From assembly GCF_028369105.1 (NCBI RefSeq), contig NZ_JAQNDO010000001.1, positions 3,874,501 through 3,938,500 on the forward strand: DNA of 64,000 nt. The letters are read 5' to 3'. Each line of letters begins with the position of its first letter. Position 1 is the first letter of the stretch. The notes below the pieces were generated by a model. It ran no database searches. It worked only from the letters and a program-made list of their open reading frames with translations, and was not told the origin of the DNA. This stretch comes from Polyangium mundeleinium. Its GTDB lineage: Bacteria; Myxococcota_A; Polyangia; Polyangiales; Polyangiaceae. The position numbers and the translations under genes are program-made. Positions 1 through 8,685 of the stretch are shown piece after piece.

Positions 1-312
1 CGCCCGCGGCAGGACGGCGCGGCGCAGGTCGGCCATGGCGAGGCTCGCGCCCGCGAAGCTCACGCGAAGGAATTTGGCGTCTTTGAGGAGCGCGCCTTCG
101 AGATTCGCACTTTCGAGCGAGGTGTCGATGACCTCGGCCTCTTCGAGGTTTGCGCCACGCAGGGAAGCGCCGTCGAGCCGCACGCCCCGGAGCTTGGCCT
201 TCGCGAGCTTCGCGGCGCCGAGGTCCTGGCCGCGCAGATCCACGCCGTCGAGGGTCTTGCCCTCGAAGCTCTCGCCCGATCGGAGGCGCGCAGCAAGCTC
301 GGCCGGGCTCAC
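1..312 (-). CDS. pentapeptide-repeat protein, partial (runs off left edge)
   Basis: An open frame on the minus strand begins with GTG whose last two bases lie inside the TGA stop of the DUF2169 gene (GTGA overlap), so the two are probably translationally coupled. It has no stop before the window edge; 104 residues are visible. From about residue 22 it follows the A(D/N)LxG pentapeptide pattern, with strings such as DLRGQDLGAAKLAKAKLRG and ASLRGANLEEAEV. Pentapeptide repeats fold as a right-handed beta-helix; in T6SS clusters they often sit beside DUF2169 proteins, role unclear. The start is inferred from the overlap, since there is no ATG nearby. It may be an accessory or tip component for the upstream VgrG. 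Confidence 0.8.
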   Translation of the reverse strand, partial: MSPAELAARLRSGESFEGKTLDGVDLRGQDLGAAKLAKAKLRGVRLDGASLRGANLEEAEVIDTSLESANLEGALLKDAKFLRVSFAGASLAMADLRRAVLPRA

Positions 313-2741
313 GCGCCACGCTCCAGGGTGGATTGTTTCAAGTTTGCGCCGTTGAAATCGGCGTCCTTGCCTTGCGCAGCGGTGAAATTCGACTCGTAGA
401 GGTTTGCCTTCACGAACTTCGTTCGGCTCACGAGCGCCCTCGAAAAGTCAGCCTGAAAGAAATTGGCCTGCGTCGCGTCCACGCCGTCGAATTTCGCCTT
501 GTAAAACCGAGCCCCCGGGAGGTTCGCCCGGACGAACGAGGCCGCGGTGGCGGAGACGCGGGTGAAGTGGGAGCCGGGGAGATCGGCGTGGGAGAGGTCG
601 GCGTCTTCGAGGTTCGCGCCTTCGAGGAGGACCTTCTCGCCGGAGGTGTCCGCGAGCGAGGCGAGCACGAGGTGCGCGTCGTGGAAGCTCGCGCCTCCAA
701 TACGCGCGCCCGTGAGCCGCGCCTTCCGGCCGCGGACGCGCGACAAGAGCGCGGAGACGAGCGAGGCGCGCTCGAAGGAGGCGCCATCGAGGATCGCCTC
801 CGTGAAATCAGCGCGCTCGAAATCGGCCCCTTCAGCGCGGGCGCCCACGAGGTTTGTCCGGGTGAACACCACATACGGGCCGCTCGCGTGCGCGAGCATG
901 GCGCCCTCGAGGTCGCCGTCCTCGAAAAAGGCCGTTTCCAGGGAGGCGCGGGTGAAATCGGCATGCTTGGCGCGGACACGCGCGAGGTTCGCGCGCCGGA
1001 GGTCCGCCGAAACGAGGCGCGCCCCTTCGAGGTTTGTCTTGAAAAGCACGGCGTCACGCAGGTTCGCCCCCGAGAGGTCGGCGCCGGAGAGGTCGGCGCG
1101 CGTGAGGATCGCGCCTTCGAGGTTCACGCCGCGCAAATCGAGGCCCCGCAGATCCCGCCCCGTGAGGTCCTGCTCGGAGAGATCGCGCCCCGGCCCGGGT
1201 TCGTCCGTCGAGACGGGGCCCGTGGGCGGGCTGTAGGCGGGATCCATCTCCTTCCAGCGCGGGTCGTGCGGGACGGCCTCGAGCTCGACGATCTTCTTTT
1301 CGATCTTCGCGCGTTCGTCTGCGGAGATGTCCTTGTCCGAGAGGCTCTTCCGGATGCGCGTGGCCTCTTCGAGCATGCCACGCATGCTCTTGCGCAAGCC
1401 GAGCGGCGGCAGGACGCCGGGCTTCCGGATCGTCATGGAGGGCGGCGCGTCGTCGAGCGATTGCGCCGCCTTCGCGAGCTCGGGCTCGATATCGCGGTGC
1501 TCCTTGGTCTTCTCGCGCGCCCCCGCGATGCTCTTGCCAACCTCCGCGACCATGCCCGCGCCGAACGCGCCGAGCTTCTGATCGAGCTTCGCCGAGACGG
1601 GGTCGAGGTCCGCGCGCAACGGGGGCAGCTCGCCGCGTCGCTCGGCCTCCGCGCGGGCGATGACGTCGGCGAAATCGGGCGGCATGACTGCAGCGAGCCC
1701 GACCGGGTCCTTCTCGAAGGCGAGGAGGATGTCTCGGTAATGGGCCTCGGGCAAAGGCTTCGTGCCGAGCTGCTCCTGGGCGACGAGCATCGTGCGTACG
1801 TCCTCGAAATCGTGCTCGCGCACCTCGACGATGCCGCGGAACGTCAATTCGAGGACGTTGCGATCGAGGTCGGCGAGCAAGGTGTCGAGCGACATCGGCA
1901 CCTCGCGGAAGCGGCCGGCGTCGTCGTGCACGAAGGCGCGGACGCGCGTGCCGGGCAGGCGCATGCGCAGCGTGGGCTCCGTGGCGGAGAGGTTCTGGAA
2001 GAGGAGCTCCTCGTCGCCGCGCAGATACCCGGGGAGCTGCTGATCCGGGGGCGCGGCGTGGAAGTGCGTCCAGTCGAGATCCTCTGCGTAAAACGGCGAT
2101 CGTTTGTCCTGCCAGGTTTTTCCGTAGTCCTTGCCGAGCTTGCCCGCGCGGGCGGGCCAGAAGGGGCTCACCGGGCCGAACCCTGCCGGAATCGGGCGAT
2201 CCCCGCGGTTCCGGACCGGTACATCGGGGTATTCGACGCTCGGCAGCTCGTCGCCGAGCCCCTTGCCGACGGGGTTGTCCGGAAAACCAGAACCGCCGAA
2301 CGCGTTCGCCCAGGTGAGCGGCATCTTCGTGAAGCCGAGCGGGGCCGAGGGGACGGCGCCGGGGAGTTTGTCGGACCAGGCGCGCCGCCCGACGACGCGC
2401 AACGTCTTCGACCAGGCGCCGACGGCGAACCGGACGAGGCATTCGGTGAGCGGGACGCCGCCGGCTGCGTGGCAATGGCCCTTGAAGAAGACCTCGGCGT
2501 TCAGCTTGTAATCGGCGAAGTCGCTGGGGAAGAGGCTTTCTCCCGTGCGGTCGTCGTCACCATCGACGAACGTCTCTCCCGAGAGAAACCGCTGATCGAT
2601 CGTCTCCTCGACGACCGTGAGCGCGCCGCCGGGCCCCACGGCGTACGTCGCGCGGACGACGACGGTCATCTCCGGCTGCGGCGGGCGCCGCGAGGTGAGC
2701 TTCGTCCCGACGAGGAAGGGGGTGAGGTTTTTCCGGAGCAT
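309..2741 (-). CDS. DUF2169 domain / pentapeptide-repeat fusion protein (T6SS accessory)
   Basis: 810 residues. The N-terminal ~320 residues resemble DUF2169 proteins: an ATYAVGPGG opening strand, a WANAFGG segment and the FNLSATEP-like FQNLSATEP block. A charged, helical linker (about 330-500) follows. From about residue 515 to the end it is pentapeptide repeats (DLSEQDLTGRDLRGLDLRG and on), predicted to form a long beta-helix. DUF2169 proteins are repeatedly found with vgrG and PAAR-type genes and are thought to load effectors on the spike; that role is inferred here. The gene starts 10 bp after the beta-helical protein and overlaps the next pentapeptide gene, so it is mid-operon. No signal peptide. 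Confidence 0.85.
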   Translation of the reverse strand: MLRKNLTPFLVGTKLTSRRPPQPEMTVVVRATYAVGPGGALTVVEETIDQRFLSGETFVDGDDDRTGESLFPSDFADYKLNAEVFFKGHCHAAGGVPLTECLVRFAVGAWSKTLRVVGRRAWSDKLPGAVPSAPLGFTKMPLTWANAFGGSGFPDNPVGKGLGDELPSVEYPDVPVRNRGDRPIPAGFGPVSPFWPARAGKLGKDYGKTWQDKRSPFYAEDLDWTHFHAAPPDQQLPGYLRGDEELLFQNLSATEPTLRMRLPGTRVRAFVHDDAGRFREVPMSLDTLLADLDRNVLELTFRGIVEVREHDFEDVRTMLVAQEQLGTKPLPEAHYRDILLAFEKDPVGLAAVMPPDFADVIARAEAERRGELPPLRADLDPVSAKLDQKLGAFGAGMVAEVGKSIAGAREKTKEHRDIEPELAKAAQSLDDAPPSMTIRKPGVLPPLGLRKSMRGMLEEATRIRKSLSDKDISADERAKIEKKIVELEAVPHDPRWKEMDPAYSPPTGPVSTDEPGPGRDLSEQDLTGRDLRGLDLRGVNLEGAILTRADLSGADLSGANLRDAVLFKTNLEGARLVSADLRRANLARVRAKHADFTRASLETAFFEDGDLEGAMLAHASGPYVVFTRTNLVGARAEGADFERADFTEAILDGASFERASLVSALLSRVRGRKARLTGARIGGASFHDAHLVLASLADTSGEKVLLEGANLEDADLSHADLPGSHFTRVSATAASFVRANLPGARFYKAKFDGVDATQANFFQADFSRALVSRTKFVKANLYESNFTAAQGKDADFNGANLKQSTLERGA

Positions 2742-2751
2742 GCGCAGGCGC

Positions 2752-4269
2752 CTACATCCCGAAGAAGATCGCCGCGCCGATGTACTGGTGCGTCAGCGCC
2801 ATGTGCGTCAGCTTGATCGCCGCGTGGACGGTCTTCACCGTCGTCACGAGGTTGTCGAGCGCCGTCGTCAGGCCCTTGAGCTTGAGCGTCTTCGTATCGG
2901 GATACTTGTACTCCCACTCCGGGCCGATCTGGAACGTGAGCTTGGTGCCGAGGAAGATATCGGTATTGTGCAGCGAGAGCTCGAGGCTCCCGTGGTGCGC
3001 GCTGATCAGGAGTTCTTCCTGCGCCCCGGCGATGGTGATGTCGGCTTGCGCCCCGACGAGCGTGACGCTGCCGAGCGCGCCTGCGATCGTGGTCTCCATC
3101 TGCGCGCCGACGTTCGTCATCGCGTTCGAAGTGACGATGTTCGTGATGCTGTTCGACGCCACCGCGTACGTCTCCTCGTGCATGGCCGGCACGGGACGGT
3201 CGATTTTGCCGGTCTTGGAGGTGATGATGGCGTCGCAATACGTGGTCTCGCTGATGTTGCCCGTGACGTCCGTCAGCGAGCTTGTCGTGTCCGCGTACGT
3301 CTCCTCGGTAATCGAGGGGACCCGCTTGGCCGAGCTGCCCGTGTAGCTCTCGATCTTGCTGGCCCAGGTCCGCTCCACGATCGCGGGGTTGCCGTAGGGT
3401 TTTTCGAGCGTCTCGTGCCATTCCACGGGGTGCTCGGAGCCCACGACGCACTCCTTGTGGTTTCCGTACCAGTGCTCGTAGAAGTCGCCGGCGTAATCGC
3501 TGGTCTGGTTGAAATTGTTCGTGGTGTTTTCGAGGTGCCAGGTGCCACGTTGCCCGAACATGCCGGGCCGGAACTCCACGCGCACGCTCGCGCCGGGCAT
3601 CGAGGCGGGGCCGAGGTCCTGGACGTGGCCGCCCGAGAGATCCCATCCGCCCGCGCCCTCGGGGTCGTCCTGGCGGCTCATGACGACCATCTTGTAGTTG
3701 CCGCGGATCACCTCGACCTTGTCACCGTAGGTCGTGGTGATGCGATTGCCGTCGGTATGATCCCACCAGCCGCCGCGCGTGAGCAGCGCCTTGCTCTGCT
3801 CCATGCGGTCGGCCTTGTGGCGCGATTGATTGTCGCGGTCGTCCGGGCCTGTCGGAGGGTCGCCGATGCGCTGATCGTCGAGGAAAACGCCTCGGTCTTC
3901 CGTGGACACGACGTTGCCGTCGTCATCCGTGACCTCGTAGGTCCCGACGCCGGCATTGCTCGTGACGACCTCGGTCCCATCCGGCAACGTGAAGGGGCCG
4001 CCCTGGCTCGCCGATACGGCGAGCGCCACCCGGGCAAGCTCGTTCGCGCGTTTCGCCGCCGGATCCTTCTCCGGTTGCTCGTGGAAGGCGCCGAGCCGCA
4101 GGAACGAGCTCATCGTCTGGCCCCGGCGATCGCCGGCGGGAATCAGCTCTGATTCTTTATCCGCCGGATCCTCAGGCACCATGCTGGCCGGCTGCCCGAC
4201 CGGATCGGTTGCGAAATCGGGCACCGAAATCAGAAGATACTTGCCCGCCGCCGAAACCTCGTCCGCCAT
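2752..4269 (-). CDS. VgrG-associated beta-helical protein of unknown function
   Basis: 505 residues, start supported by an AGGAGG site upstream of ATG. The N-terminal 240 residues are charged and not recognised. From about residue 310 the sequence becomes Thr/Ser/Gly-rich with short alternating strands (SITEETYADTTSSLTDVTGN, GAQMETTIAGALGSVTLVGA, GAQADITIAGAQEELLISA), much like the needle of VgrG or the gp5 C-terminal beta-helix. The last ~45 residues are amphipathic and end in the hydrophobic tail GAAIFFGM. It lies between the COMM-like gene and the DUF2169 gene in the vgrG operon. It could supply a spike extension that the neighbouring short VgrG lacks, or be a tip/effector; function unproven. 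Confidence 0.75.
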   Translation of the reverse strand: MADEVSAAGKYLLISVPDFATDPVGQPASMVPEDPADKESELIPAGDRRGQTMSSFLRLGAFHEQPEKDPAAKRANELARVALAVSASQGGPFTLPDGTEVVTSNAGVGTYEVTDDDGNVVSTEDRGVFLDDQRIGDPPTGPDDRDNQSRHKADRMEQSKALLTRGGWWDHTDGNRITTTYGDKVEVIRGNYKMVVMSRQDDPEGAGGWDLSGGHVQDLGPASMPGASVRVEFRPGMFGQRGTWHLENTTNNFNQTSDYAGDFYEHWYGNHKECVVGSEHPVEWHETLEKPYGNPAIVERTWASKIESYTGSSAKRVPSITEETYADTTSSLTDVTGNISETTYCDAIITSKTGKIDRPVPAMHEETYAVASNSITNIVTSNAMTNVGAQMETTIAGALGSVTLVGAQADITIAGAQEELLISAHHGSLELSLHNTDIFLGTKLTFQIGPEWEYKYPDTKTLKLKGLTTALDNLVTTVKTVHAAIKLTHMALTHQYIGAAIFFGM

Positions 4270-4340
4270 GTGCTCGCGCCTCCTGCGGGGGAAACGCTAA
4301 CAGAGCGCGCATAGGGCTGTAAAGCTATGAAGTCGAACGT

Positions 4341-4952
4341 TCAGCTCGACATGCGCTCGCACGCGCGCCGGAGCTCGTCGAGCTTCTCGGGCGAAAGATG
4401 CAGCGTGATGCGATCTTTTTGATCCCCGTCGCGGTAGCCGAGGGTGAGGACCGCGATCTTCGCGGCCCCCGCATCGCCGCGGCTCGAAGCGAGGACCGCG
4501 TCGAGCCGCCATTCGATCGATTCGAGGACCACGCCGTGATCGGTGAGCGTATCCCGGAACGCAGCCGCCCCGAGGCTCACGCGCACCGCGTCATACCGCG
4601 AGAGCAAAATCGGCGCGATCACCGCGGCCTCCGGCGAGAGCGGGCCGCCCGCGAGGCGCACCACGTCCTCTTCGAATCGCGCGCGATCGAGGCCTCGCGC
4701 GCACGCCTCGCGCACGAGGAAACGCGAGGCCTTGAGCGCGCGCGCGAGATCGTCCGGCGGCGCCTCGAAGGCCCGCGCGAAGGTATCGAGCGTGGCCTCG
4801 ACCGAGGCGGGCAAAGGATCGGGTAACGCCGGGCCGAGCGCATCCCAAAATCGGGCGCGGGCCCGCTCGGGCAGCCGCGCGAGGGTCTTGAGATCGTCCA
4901 CGATCGCCTCCGGCGCAGGCTTGCCGCCGAGGCAAAACAAAGGAAGCGTCAT
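4341..4952 (-). CDS. COMM-domain-like (COMMD-like) protein in T6SS operon
   Basis: 203 residues from the ATG that overlaps the vgrG stop as ATGA; this coupling decides the start over an in-frame ATG further upstream. The first ~120 residues are all-helical (FEAPPDDLARALKASRFLVR). The last ~60 residues match the COMM-domain pattern of eukaryotic COMMD proteins: a hydrophobic-x-W-R-x-D strand (LESIEWRLDAVLASS), an ALxLxxxDG beta-pair (KIAVLTLGYRDGDQ), then the closing helix LHLSPEKLDELRRACERM. Overall size and order (helical N-domain plus C-terminal COMM) also match COMMD proteins. COMM domains dimerise and in eukaryotes build the Commander complex; bacterial members are little described. Homology is judged by eye and needs profile confirmation. 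Confidence 0.65.
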   Translation of the reverse strand: MTLPLFCLGGKPAPEAIVDDLKTLARLPERARARFWDALGPALPDPLPASVEATLDTFARAFEAPPDDLARALKASRFLVREACARGLDRARFEEDVVRLAGGPLSPEAAVIAPILLSRYDAVRVSLGAAAFRDTLTDHGVVLESIEWRLDAVLASSRGDAGAAKIAVLTLGYRDGDQKDRITLHLSPEKLDELRRACERMSS

Positions 4953-6421
4953 CCGCCGCCGCTCACGATGAACGCATCCTTCATCTCGATCAGAATGCCC
5001 GTCGCCGTCTTGATGCGGTGCGCAGGCGCGCAATTCGCCGCAACAGGCGAGGGCGTGATCGGGTTCGGAACGGTATGCAAGATGATGGGCCGATCGGGAT
5101 CCCCGTCGACGAAGCCGATGAGGACCTCGGTCCCAGGCTTCAAGGGATGATGATGCCCGTAGTTCTGGCCGGAGTGCGGCTGCGCCATACGAATGCGGCG
5201 TGAGACGAATTGTCGGTCGCCCGTTTGCGACGTGTCGAACATCATGCGGACGAGGTAACGGCCCTCGTCATCGAGGCGCGCAAAGAGGCTCTCGGTGCCT
5301 TCCATCTCATGCGCGATAACGCCATTGACAACGCCGTGGATTTGAGGCTTCGGCGTGACGCGCGCGGGCCGGAACGGAATGGTTCCCTCGATGGCGCGGA
5401 AGGTGTTCGTGTACGGGACTTCTTGCTTGCCGCCGAAGAGGGCCACCGGCTGGCGCGCCGTGTGCTCGATTTCCGTGACGAGGAAACTCGCGTCGCCAAG
5501 CTTGGGGTGCCCTTCGAGCGTGAAGCGCCCGGCCGCGCGGACCCAGCCGAGATCACTCTCCAGGCCAAAGACGCGATGCGTCGCCTCGGTCTCCTCGGCG
5601 CGGATCTTCGCGAGCCGCACGGCCTCGACGGGCGTCTTGCAATGCGCGCCGTACTCGACGAGGCCACCCCCGAGCCCGGACGGCGCGTCGGCGCTGCCCG
5701 TGGGATCGACGAGCGGTATACGATAGTTGTAATCGTGCACCACGTGGGCCCGGGGCACGAGGCGGGTCGTCGCCTCGATGTGGAAGATGTCGCGGCGCTC
5801 GCCGCGCGCCCGGAACGCCGCGTGCTCGTGCCCCGGCGCCATGGGAAAACCCTGGTTGTCGTCCGTGAAGACGATCTTGTCGCGGTCGCCCTCGTGCTCG
5901 AAGAAAAACGTGATGCCCTCGTGCTCGGCGAGGCGCGAGACGAACGCGAGGTCGGTCTCCTTGTACTGCACGACGAACTCGCGCTTCGGGTACGTCGCGG
6001 TGAGCCGCATCTCCACGTCGTCCCCGCCGAGCCCCACGAGCTCGAGTTTCTTCTGGATGATCTCGGGGACCGAGAGCTCCATGAAGATCTCCTGCGTGCG
6101 CACGAGCGAGAGGCGATGCGCGCGCGGGACGAGCTCTAGGTAGTACGAACGGGTCTCGGGCTCGGTGTCGATACGATCGCGGATCTCGGCGATCATGCCG
6201 TGGATGCGTCGTACGTCCTGGCCCTGTGTTTCGAATACGAGCGTCGCCGTCGCGCCCTCGACGAGGGCGAGGTCGAGGCCCGGAGGCTTCGTGCTGGCAA
6301 CGCCGATGGAGAAGGAGAAGAGCTTTCCGAGCGATTCGCGGCCCGAAAGCTCGAAAACCTGCAAATCGTCGCAGGGGAAATCATCGGACTCGATCCGGAG
6401 GTGGACGAGGTCGTCGGGCAT
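4949..6421 (-). CDS. vgrG: T6SS spike protein VgrG (short form)
   Basis: 490 residues. VgrG trimers cap the Hcp tube and puncture target membranes. Visible family marks: the gp27-like N-terminal module (LFSFSIGVAS, SYYLELVPRAHRLSLVRTQEI, EFVVQYKETDLAFVSRLAEH, GITFFFEH), then the gp5-OB-like part (DEGRYLVRMMFD, IRMAQPHSGQNYGHHHPLKPG, EVLIGFVDGDPDRPIILHTV). It ends only ~45 residues after the OB fold, so it lacks the long beta-helical needle seen in the divergent VgrG. It heads the operon with the COMM-like, beta-helical, DUF2169 and pentapeptide genes; its stop overlaps the next ATG. The 139 bp to the divergent vgrG must hold both promoters. Confidence 0.93.
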   Translation of the reverse strand: MPDDLVHLRIESDDFPCDDLQVFELSGRESLGKLFSFSIGVASTKPPGLDLALVEGATATLVFETQGQDVRRIHGMIAEIRDRIDTEPETRSYYLELVPRAHRLSLVRTQEIFMELSVPEIIQKKLELVGLGGDDVEMRLTATYPKREFVVQYKETDLAFVSRLAEHEGITFFFEHEGDRDKIVFTDDNQGFPMAPGHEHAAFRARGERRDIFHIEATTRLVPRAHVVHDYNYRIPLVDPTGSADAPSGLGGGLVEYGAHCKTPVEAVRLAKIRAEETEATHRVFGLESDLGWVRAAGRFTLEGHPKLGDASFLVTEIEHTARQPVALFGGKQEVPYTNTFRAIEGTIPFRPARVTPKPQIHGVVNGVIAHEMEGTESLFARLDDEGRYLVRMMFDTSQTGDRQFVSRRIRMAQPHSGQNYGHHHPLKPGTEVLIGFVDGDPDRPIILHTVPNPITPSPVAANCAPAHRIKTATGILIEMKDAFIVSGGG

Positions 6422-6560
6422 GGAGAGAGGACACCAAATGGCGAGGTGACCGTCAAGACAAGAACGGTGGGGCTTTCAGATGTCTCTCCCCGACGGCGAG
6501 GCAGTCGTGTTAGCCTCTCGTGCCGCCCCGATCCCGGGGCCTTTCGCGCAGGACGACGAG

Positions 6561-8612
6561 ATGAGCGCCTCAAAATCCAATAACCTCTCGGTCGAGCTCG
6601 CGTCGGGCGACGGCTTCGATGTGCGCGAGTTCTCGGTGAGCGAGAAGATCTCGCAGCTCTTCGAGGTGCGCCTCGTCGCCCTCAGCGACAACCCCAACGT
6701 CGATTTCGAGGCCATCGTCGGCCAGCCAGCGCGCTTCGTGATGCACGGCGGGCACGGCGAGGGCGCAGCCCCGCGGGTCTGGACCGGCATCTGCAACGAG
6801 CTCGAGCAGCTCGGCGCCGAGGAGACGGGCCTCTCGTCGTACAACGTCTCGATCGTGCCCACGTTCTGGCTCGCGACGCAGCGCCGGAACCACCGCATGT
6901 TCCAGCAGCTCTCGGAGCCGGACGTCGTCGTGAAGATGCTCTCCGAGTGGGGCATCGAGCCCGTGCTCAAGATCGACAAGGGCGCCTACAAGAAGCGCAA
7001 GTACCGCGTGCAGTACGCAGAGACCGACTACGCGTTCATCTGCCGCATGCTGGAGGACGCGGGGATCAGCTTCTACTTCGAGCCGTCCGAGGAAGGCTCG
7101 AAGCTCGTGCTCTCGGACGCGCCGCAGTCGAACGCGCCGCGCAAGGCCATCGCGTTCCGGGACAACCCCACCGCAGCCGATCGCGAGCACGTGACCGTGG
7201 TGCGCATGGCGCGCAAGGTGCGGCCCGGCAAGTACACGATGCGCGACGTCGATTACCGCAGGCCGCCCTCGTACAACCTCGCGGCCACGGCCTCCGGCGC
7301 CGAGATCCCGCTCGAAGACAAGCTCGAGCGTTTCCACTACACGCCGGGCGCGTTCCTCTTCGGCGCAGAGAAGGGCGACGACACGCCGAGCGCCGACGAC
7401 AAGGGCAAAGCCCGCACGGACGAGTCCGAGGGCGCGAAGCTCGCGCAGAAGCGCCTGGAAGCAAAGCGCGGCAGCGGCACGGCGATCTCGTTCTCGACGA
7501 ATGTCATCGACCTCGCGCCCGGCGTGGTGACGAGCTTCCTCGATCACCCGCGCGCAGACCTCGCGTCCGACAAGAAGCTGCTCATCGTCGCGTCGCACAT
7601 GGCAGGCACGTCGACAGGCGAGTGGTCGCACCATTGCGAAGCAAAGAGCACGAAGTCCCCGCACCGCCCGAAGGCCGTGATGCAGCGGCCGAAGGTGAAC
7701 GGCGTGGAGAGCGCGACCGTCGTGGGCCCCGCCGGCGAGGAGATCCACTGCGACGAGTTCGGCCGCGTGCGCGTGCACTTCCACTGGGATCGCGAGTCCA
7801 AGATGGACGACAACAGCTCCTGCTGGATCCCCGTGAGCCAGCCCTGGGGCGGCGCAGGTTACGGCGGGATGAACCTGCCGCGCATCGGGCAAGAAGTGCT
7901 CGTCGACTTCCTCGGCGGCGATCCCGATCGGCCAGTGATCGTGGGCCGCGTGTTCACGAACCTGCAAAAGGTGCCGTGGAAGCTGCCGGACAACAAGACG
8001 CAGAGCGGTCTGCGCTCGAACTCGACCGGCGGGAGCGGCGGCTACAACGAGATGATGTTCGAAGACGCGGTCGGCAAGGAGCTCGTCCGTTTCCAGGCCG
8101 AACGCGACTACAACAAGCTGGTCAAGCGCGACGAAAACACGACCGTCGGCAACGACCGGACCAAGGTCATCCAGCGCGACGAGAACGTGACGATCGGCAA
8201 CGATCGGACAAAGACGGTGAAGGCCAACGAGACCGTCACCATCGGCAAGAACCTGATGAAGACGGTTCAAGCAAGCGAGCGCGAGGTGACAGGCGTGAAC
8301 CGCAGCGTCGTGGTCGGCGTGAACCGCTCGACGCAAGTCGGCGGGATCGATTCGACGATGGTCGGCGGGACACACTCGGTCCAGATCGCACCCCCCGGCG
8401 AAGGCGGCGGCGGCGCAACAACCGCACACGTGATGGAGCACGACAAGATCACGCTGGGCACGCCCGGCGGCGCAAGCATCACGCTCGAAGGAAACAAGGT
8501 GACGATCACCGCAACGACGATCGAAGTCGCAGGCTCCGGCGTCGTGAGCGTGACGTCCTCGGGCGGCGACGTGATCATCAAGGGCGGCCCGATGGTCAAG
8601 ATCAACACCTGA
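6561..8612 (+). CDS. vgrG: T6SS spike protein VgrG (full length, needle-bearing)
   Basis: 683 residues from the ATG after AGGACGACGAG; an upstream in-frame ATG at 6480 has no ribosome-binding site and adds a non-conserved leader. Family marks: FSVSEKISQLFEVRLVALS, YRVQYAETDYAFICRMLEDA, GISFYFEP, then EIHCDEFGRVRVHFHWDRES, CWIPVSQPWGGAGYGGMNLP and EVLVDFLGGDPDRPVIVGRV. After residue ~520 it carries the beta-helical needle, built of repeated strands such as TVGNDRTKVI, TIGNDRTKTV and TIGKNLMKTV. It ends VIIKGGPMVKINT with no added effector domain. It is divergent from the short vgrG and convergent with the kinase operon, separated from it by a strong hairpin. Confidence 0.95.
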   Translation: MSASKSNNLSVELASGDGFDVREFSVSEKISQLFEVRLVALSDNPNVDFEAIVGQPARFVMHGGHGEGAAPRVWTGICNELEQLGAEETGLSSYNVSIVPTFWLATQRRNHRMFQQLSEPDVVVKMLSEWGIEPVLKIDKGAYKKRKYRVQYAETDYAFICRMLEDAGISFYFEPSEEGSKLVLSDAPQSNAPRKAIAFRDNPTAADREHVTVVRMARKVRPGKYTMRDVDYRRPPSYNLAATASGAEIPLEDKLERFHYTPGAFLFGAEKGDDTPSADDKGKARTDESEGAKLAQKRLEAKRGSGTAISFSTNVIDLAPGVVTSFLDHPRADLASDKKLLIVASHMAGTSTGEWSHHCEAKSTKSPHRPKAVMQRPKVNGVESATVVGPAGEEIHCDEFGRVRVHFHWDRESKMDDNSSCWIPVSQPWGGAGYGGMNLPRIGQEVLVDFLGGDPDRPVIVGRVFTNLQKVPWKLPDNKTQSGLRSNSTGGSGGYNEMMFEDAVGKELVRFQAERDYNKLVKRDENTTVGNDRTKVIQRDENVTIGNDRTKTVKANETVTIGKNLMKTVQASEREVTGVNRSVVVGVNRSTQVGGIDSTMVGGTHSVQIAPPGEGGGGATTAHVMEHDKITLGTPGGASITLEGNKVTITATTIEVAGSGVVSVTSSGGDVIIKGGPMVKINT

Positions 8613-8632
8613 GAGGCGCGCGTTCCAACCGA

Positions 8633-8667
8633 GAGGCGGCCCGGACGAACCCGTCCGCGGCCGCCTC
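8633..8667. terminator. bidirectional terminator hairpin between convergent genes
   Basis: GAGGCGGCC-CGGACG-AACC-CGTCCG-c-GGCCGCCTC forms a 15-bp stem with one bulged C and a 4-base loop. It fills the 73-bp gap between the convergent vgrG and kinase genes. There is no clear U-run, as is usual at this GC content, so its use as a terminator is inferred from structure and position. Confidence 0.7.
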
Positions 8668-8685
8668 GGCGTTCCATGCACCCTC

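Noticed and set aside
150..2816. Long plus-strand open frame (888 codons) over the DUF2169-pentapeptide gene
   Set aside because: Antisense shadow: the pentapeptide and DUF2169 patterns are on the minus strand, and this frame is an Arg/Glu-rich artefact of high GC.
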